This document shows positions 60,563-64,000 of a DNA stretch of 64,000 nucleotides, one piece after another. A program made the translations under genes and the position numbers. The DNA comes from Poronia punctata (Eukaryota; Ascomycota; Sordariomycetes; Xylariales; Xylariaceae). The notes below the pieces were generated by a model. That model did not search any database, was not told the origin of the DNA, and worked only from the letters and a program-made list of their open reading frames with translations. Location: assembly GCA_022579005.1 (NCBI GenBank), contig MU401630.1, positions 1 through 64,000 on the forward strand, in the 5' to 3' direction. Numbering within the stretch: position 1 is the stretch's first letter; the number at the start of each line of letters is the position of its first letter.

Positions 60563-61539
60563 ATGTCTTTCACTTCATTTTTGACCTACTTCGTTACGGG
60601 TTACAGCGGTCTCGTCGTCGGGTTATACATGATCTCGCCCATCTTCCCCAAGGCAGCCTTCGGCGCTCGGGCGCTCGCCGCCTACGTATCCTTGTTAATA
60701 TGCGCTTCTTACGGTGTCGTTGCCTCGATAGTCTTGCGCCTCGTCGGCCGTCAACAGATCGCCCAATGGGCCACTGCCCGTGCATTTAAATATATCATGG
60801 CCGTCACTACCGGCATTTCCTTCGAGGTGGAAGATCCGAACAACCATCTCGGGACCGTCCGCCCTGCTGTCTTCATCGGAAATCACCAGACGGAGCTCGA
60901 CGTCCTCATGCTCGGATGCATGTTTCCCAAATACTGCAGCGTAACAGCCAAGAAGCAACTGAGGCATGTGCCGTTCCTCGGCTGGTACATGTCCTTGAGT
61001 GGTACCGTCTACATCGACCGAAAGAACTCCAAAGACGCGAGGCAGGCAATGGCCGGGGCTGCCGCCGAAATCCAGCAGAAGAAGCAAAGCGTATACATGT
61101 TCCCCGAAGGCACCCGCAGCTATGCCAAGGAACCCGGCCTGTTGCCATTCAAAAAAGGCGCATTCCACCTGGCGGTACAGGCTGGTGTCCCTATCGTCCC
61201 CGTCGTATCGGCCAATTACTCTCACATCCTCCATATCAAGAGCCTCGTTTTCAACGGCGGCAAGATTCCAGTCAAAGGTAAGGAGCCCTCTCGCAGAAGA
61301 GATTCTCTCGACCGCTCAACACTTACTCACGGGCTATATATATAATAGTTATGGATCCAATCCCCACAACCGGCTTGAAGGCCGAAGACGTCGACGAGCT
61401 GGCCCGCACCACCCGCGATCTTATGCTAAAGGAAATCATCACTCTAACACAGAAGGCCCGGAACGAGCCCATCGCTCTGTCTGCGGACACGGAAGATGCC
61501 GTGGTCAAGTCTACCGGACGAGATGCCTCCCTATCGTAG
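60563..61539 (+). CDS. SLC1: 1-acyl-sn-glycerol-3-phosphate acyltransferase (lysophosphatidate acyltransferase)
   Basis: Two exons, 60563-61277 and 61349-61539; 301 residues, the normal length. It acylates lysophosphatidic acid at sn-2 to make phosphatidic acid, the branch point for phospholipids and triacylglycerol, at the endoplasmic reticulum or lipid droplets. Catalytic HX4D is NHQTELD (His108, Asp113); the glycerol-phosphate motif is FPEGTRS (Glu182-Arg185); GTVYIDRKN and GVPIVPVV are the other family blocks. Two hydrophobic spans precede the catalytic domain. The 71-nt intron follows GGKIPVK and continues VMDPIPTTGLKAEDVDEL. Start chosen at MSFTSF; the upstream frame is open but lacks an ATG. 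Confidence 0.94.
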
Positions 61540-62344
61540 CGGACTGATTTGATCGTCAAGCCACAGACAGACAACCTAATGGGGATGATGATATGAAGAA
61601 TCCTCGGCTTTACACGAGCCATTAATGAGTTGAATGAGGAACAATGACGGCCGCATTGATACCCGATAGACCAGGATATATCCCCTAACCTAAATTGCAT
61701 AAGTAACGACAACACGTTACCTAGCTTTGTAACAACCAAGCTCGCTCACCCCTGTCAACACAAAGCGGTGTTTGGAATCAGAAATGACCACCTCACCAAA
61801 ATGATACATATAAAATAAATGGTATTTTGCATAGATATAGGAGGCATTGGGATCAGCATCTGGGATTCTTCTCATTATTGTCGTTAATGTTATACCAGGG
61901 GCGAATACGTTTCTTGTATTGTCGCATTCCTTACTAGGTACCTAGTGTAATGTATCAGACCATTTTTATCAGTAGCCATGTCTCCCAAGGTTTATTGTGA
62001 TAATATGCTCCCTATATCGAGTTGCCGGTGCCCTTGCCGCATATATTCATTATTTGCGTCCCGGCTCATACCTACCTTCCTTCCCTTCAATGCTGACATA
62101 TCAAGGCCAGATGAAAATACTAGTACTACACGCACCACGACGACCATTATTATGAATGACAATGAAAGTTAAGAAACCTGTGTTCAAAATTTGCTATATA
62201 CATACTCAACTGACCAACATGTATATATATATCTCTCTTCATTTTCCTTTATCCTGAATATATACACACAGTTCCGGAAGTACCTTAGGTAAGGTAATGT
62301 CGTTTCCCCCCATCTCTTCCCCTTTCTCTTCTCCCCCTTAGTCT
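61540..62344. other. Convergent 3' region of the acyltransferase and DUF2945 genes
   Basis: 805 bases with both 3' ends. Short AT-rich stretches (ATATATATATCTCTC near 62223). Nothing else recognised. Confidence 0.45.
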
Positions 62345-62515
62345 TTACGCACTCCCAAGAATATTCGACTCGTAAATACTCGTCAATTTACCCGTATTAT
62401 CATTTTGTATCTTTTTTTTTTTTTTTTTTTAGTATTTCCTCGTTAGCCTTTTTTTCTTTTCTTATTTTCCTTTCCACTCATTTTCCAAAATCCTTTTTAA
62501 AATAAGAGAAAGGAA

Positions 62516-62550
<35 letters not shown>

Positions 62551-62835
62551 GAAAAAGGGGAAGGGCAAAAAAAACGTACCTCATATCTCGGCTCCTTAAC
62601 AGAAGCCTGAACATTTCGATCGGCTTGTTGACCGGGTTCGGTCAGGACATCTGTTATCTTTCCCGTGCTTTCTGATGTGTTGGAGTTGCGGCCTGTTTTA
62701 TATAATGACAGTGACATGATTTTATTAGCAAGGGAGGGAAAGGGGAGGAGGAGGAGGAAGGAGGAGGAAGAAGGGTTGCCTACCTCCGACGGGCTTATAT
62801 CGCACCGATTGACCAGTTGAGTATTTCGGAGCCAT
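62345..62835 (-). CDS. Small DUF2945 / hypervirulence-associated TUDOR-like protein
   Basis: Three small exons on the minus strand, 62835-62784, 62692-62580 and 62410-62345, encode 76 residues. The protein reads MAPKYSTGQSVRYKPVGG, then NTSESTGKITDVLTEPG, NVQASVKEPRYE, and after the last splice IQNDNTGKLTSIYESNILG. This matches the short basic proteins of the DUF2945 family (annotated as hypervirulence-associated protein, TUDOR domain), common in fungi and bacteria, whose function is not established. The exons are too short to show up as a long frame and are recognisable only when joined. Intron 1 carries a GAGGAG repeat, intron 2 an AAAG microsatellite and, next to its acceptor, a run of 19 A bases where a pyrimidine tract would be expected. 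Confidence 0.85.
62515..62551. repeat. (AAAG)n microsatellite in an intron
   Basis: About nine AAAG units inside intron 2 of the DUF2945 gene (CTTT on its coding strand), close to the donor site. Confidence 0.85.
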
Positions 62836-63896
62836 TTTTTTTTTCTTTCCTTTCCTTTCCTTCCTTCTCTTATTTTGTTGGGAGTTTAAGAAGGCGGGTT
62901 TTTTTTTTCAAACAGGGGACTTACTTGTAGAACCTTTTATATATATATATATATACCTTACTATATGACTTACCGACGTCATATAAACGTATAGGTTAGC
63001 AAGAGGGGGTCAGGTTAATAAGAGGAGAAATCAGACTTACTTACTTTTACGCCTTTATTACGCAAGAGTTTGGTCCTTTAGATCACCTAGATAATAAATA
63101 AACGACTTTCATTTGGATCGATCTAGCAGGTGGAAGATTTATTATATTTTTGTTGAATACCTACTTTATACATACATACATACACATAACTAAAGGGTTG
63201 TAGGGGAAAAAAAGATCCTATCATGAGCTTAATACTCATGCGGTATTCCATTCCTGTCTTCTACCTACCAAATCCCCTCTTCCTAACACACACACCGAAC
63301 AAAAAGTTAGGTATTTATTTTTACAACACAAAAGAATGCAAAAGTACTACGTGCCGCACCCTACTACCCAGTCCCGGCTAGTTGGTTAGAAATTCCTGTT
63401 AGAACGATGTCAAGATAATGATAGTAGCTTAGCTCTTTTCAACCAAGGCGAAAGTGAAAGAAAGGGGTGGATAGCAAGCAAAAAAACAATACATAATGAC
63501 ACGGATATGACACCGCGAGGCCTAACTAGCCAAAAGCATAACTTATGAATGGAGGGGCGGGAGGAGAGAGGTAAAGTTATTAGGGTTATTATACAAGGCG
63601 GCTCCGGCATAGAAAAATAAGACAAGGGTATGATTGAATATAGTGTGCAATTAGTCTTTGTTTCTTCCCTTGGATCGAGAGAAAAATCTTTGATCATGTC
63701 ATACATCTTATATAATACCATCTCACCTTTTTAAATCCCGCCCATCGGAGCTGTGTTGAGCCAAATCGAACGAAACCAGAATTCCCGTGCAAAGTGTATG
63801 TGTATATATATATATGTGTCTGGCTATCAGTATCACACAGGTCACATGAGAAATGGACAACACTGGATATATACAGCCGGGTTCGTATATACGGGC
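62836..63896. other. Upstream region of the DUF2945 gene and spacer
   Basis: 1.06 kb. T-rich and CT-rich tracts immediately upstream of the DUF2945 start (62835-62880), a TATATATATATATA run at 62939-62954, and short CATA repeats near 63175. A minus-strand frame at 63410-63721 has no recognised features. Confidence 0.45.
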
Positions 63897-64000
63897 CTAG
63901 TAGTCTAGAGTTACAGATCCAGCAACAACTGAATTTGCTGGGCCCTTCTTGAACACCCACACCACATCATTCCTCGCTAGAAGGGAAAGATACGCCAGGC
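63897..64000 (-). CDS. Possible 3' end of a gene running off the right edge
   Basis: On the minus strand a frame is open from the window edge to a TAG at 63899-63897, encoding LAYLSLLARNDVVWVFKKGP and then NSVVAGSVTLDY. The mix of hydrophobic and charged residues looks protein-like, but a TTCTAG acceptor also lies at the start of this stretch, so the coding part may begin about 70 bases in. No family recognised. It is short enough to be chance. Confidence 0.27.
   Translation of the reverse strand, partial: LAYLSLLARNDVVWVFKKGPANSVVAGSVTLDY

Noticed and set aside
1..64000. CRISPR array, bacterial operon, plasmid origin or viral genome
   Set aside because: No regularly spaced repeats of that kind, no Shine-Dalgarno-linked gene strings, and spliceosomal introns throughout; the window is nuclear fungal DNA.

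Overview
This is a nuclear window from a filamentous ascomycete (Pezizomycotina; a Sordariomycete is likely, but the genus cannot be read from the sequence). The evidence is the short GT-AG introns of mostly 50-75 nt, a HET-domain incompatibility-type gene, a fungal hybrid histidine kinase, a fungal-type GPI-anchored wall protein, and a large AT-rich block mutated almost entirely by C-to-T and G-to-A changes, the signature of repeat-induced point mutation (RIP).

Left block (1-10.2 kb): heavily RIP-mutated repeats with no open frames. An inverted-repeat DNA element of about 1.1 kb (about 499-1590) abuts an 8.6 kb LTR retrotransposon (1594-10204) with paired LTRs of about 228 bp and a 5-bp target duplication. 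An unmutated solo LTR of the same family lies at 27702-27929 and shows what the LTRs looked like before RIP. Just inside the left LTR is a primer-binding site that matches, by transitions only, the anticodon arm of initiator tRNA-Met. An initiator tRNA-Met gene is also in the window (47023-47094).

Housekeeping cluster (10.5-16.3 kb): DML1/misato (+), tRNA pseudouridine synthase PUS1 (+) and Mediator subunit MED22 (-). From 16.3 to 21.3 kb the DNA is gene-poor, with a broken membrane-protein gene and a small RIP-like relic. A rhomboid protease gene and a HET-domain gene follow (21.4-26.1 kb). A spacer of more than 4 kb holds the solo LTR, then comes a PAS/hybrid histidine kinase (30.5-32.5 kb) and an assembly gap with homopolymers.

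The right half holds an unrecognised coiled-coil protein (36.1-38.0 kb), a secreted GH3 beta-glucosidase (41.4-44.5 kb), a broken ankyrin gene (45.4-46.2 kb), the initiator tRNA, the mRNA capping guanylyltransferase CEG1 (48.2-49.5 kb), the cohesin regulator PDS5 (50.6-55.4 kb, -), a Ser/Thr-rich GPI-anchored wall protein (57.7-59.4 kb), a 1-acylglycerol-3-phosphate acyltransferase (60.6-61.5 kb), a three-exon gene for a tiny TUDOR-like (DUF2945) protein (62.3-62.8 kb, -), and possibly the 3' end of another gene at the right edge.

The genes are separate transcription units, not an operon or metabolite cluster. I found no convincing novel multigene system. The most informative signals are the RIP block with its unmutated solo LTR, the inferred half-tRNA primer site, several stop- or splice-dependent gene models, and two broken genes. 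Exon limits are read from splice consensus plus family continuity; no transcript data were available.
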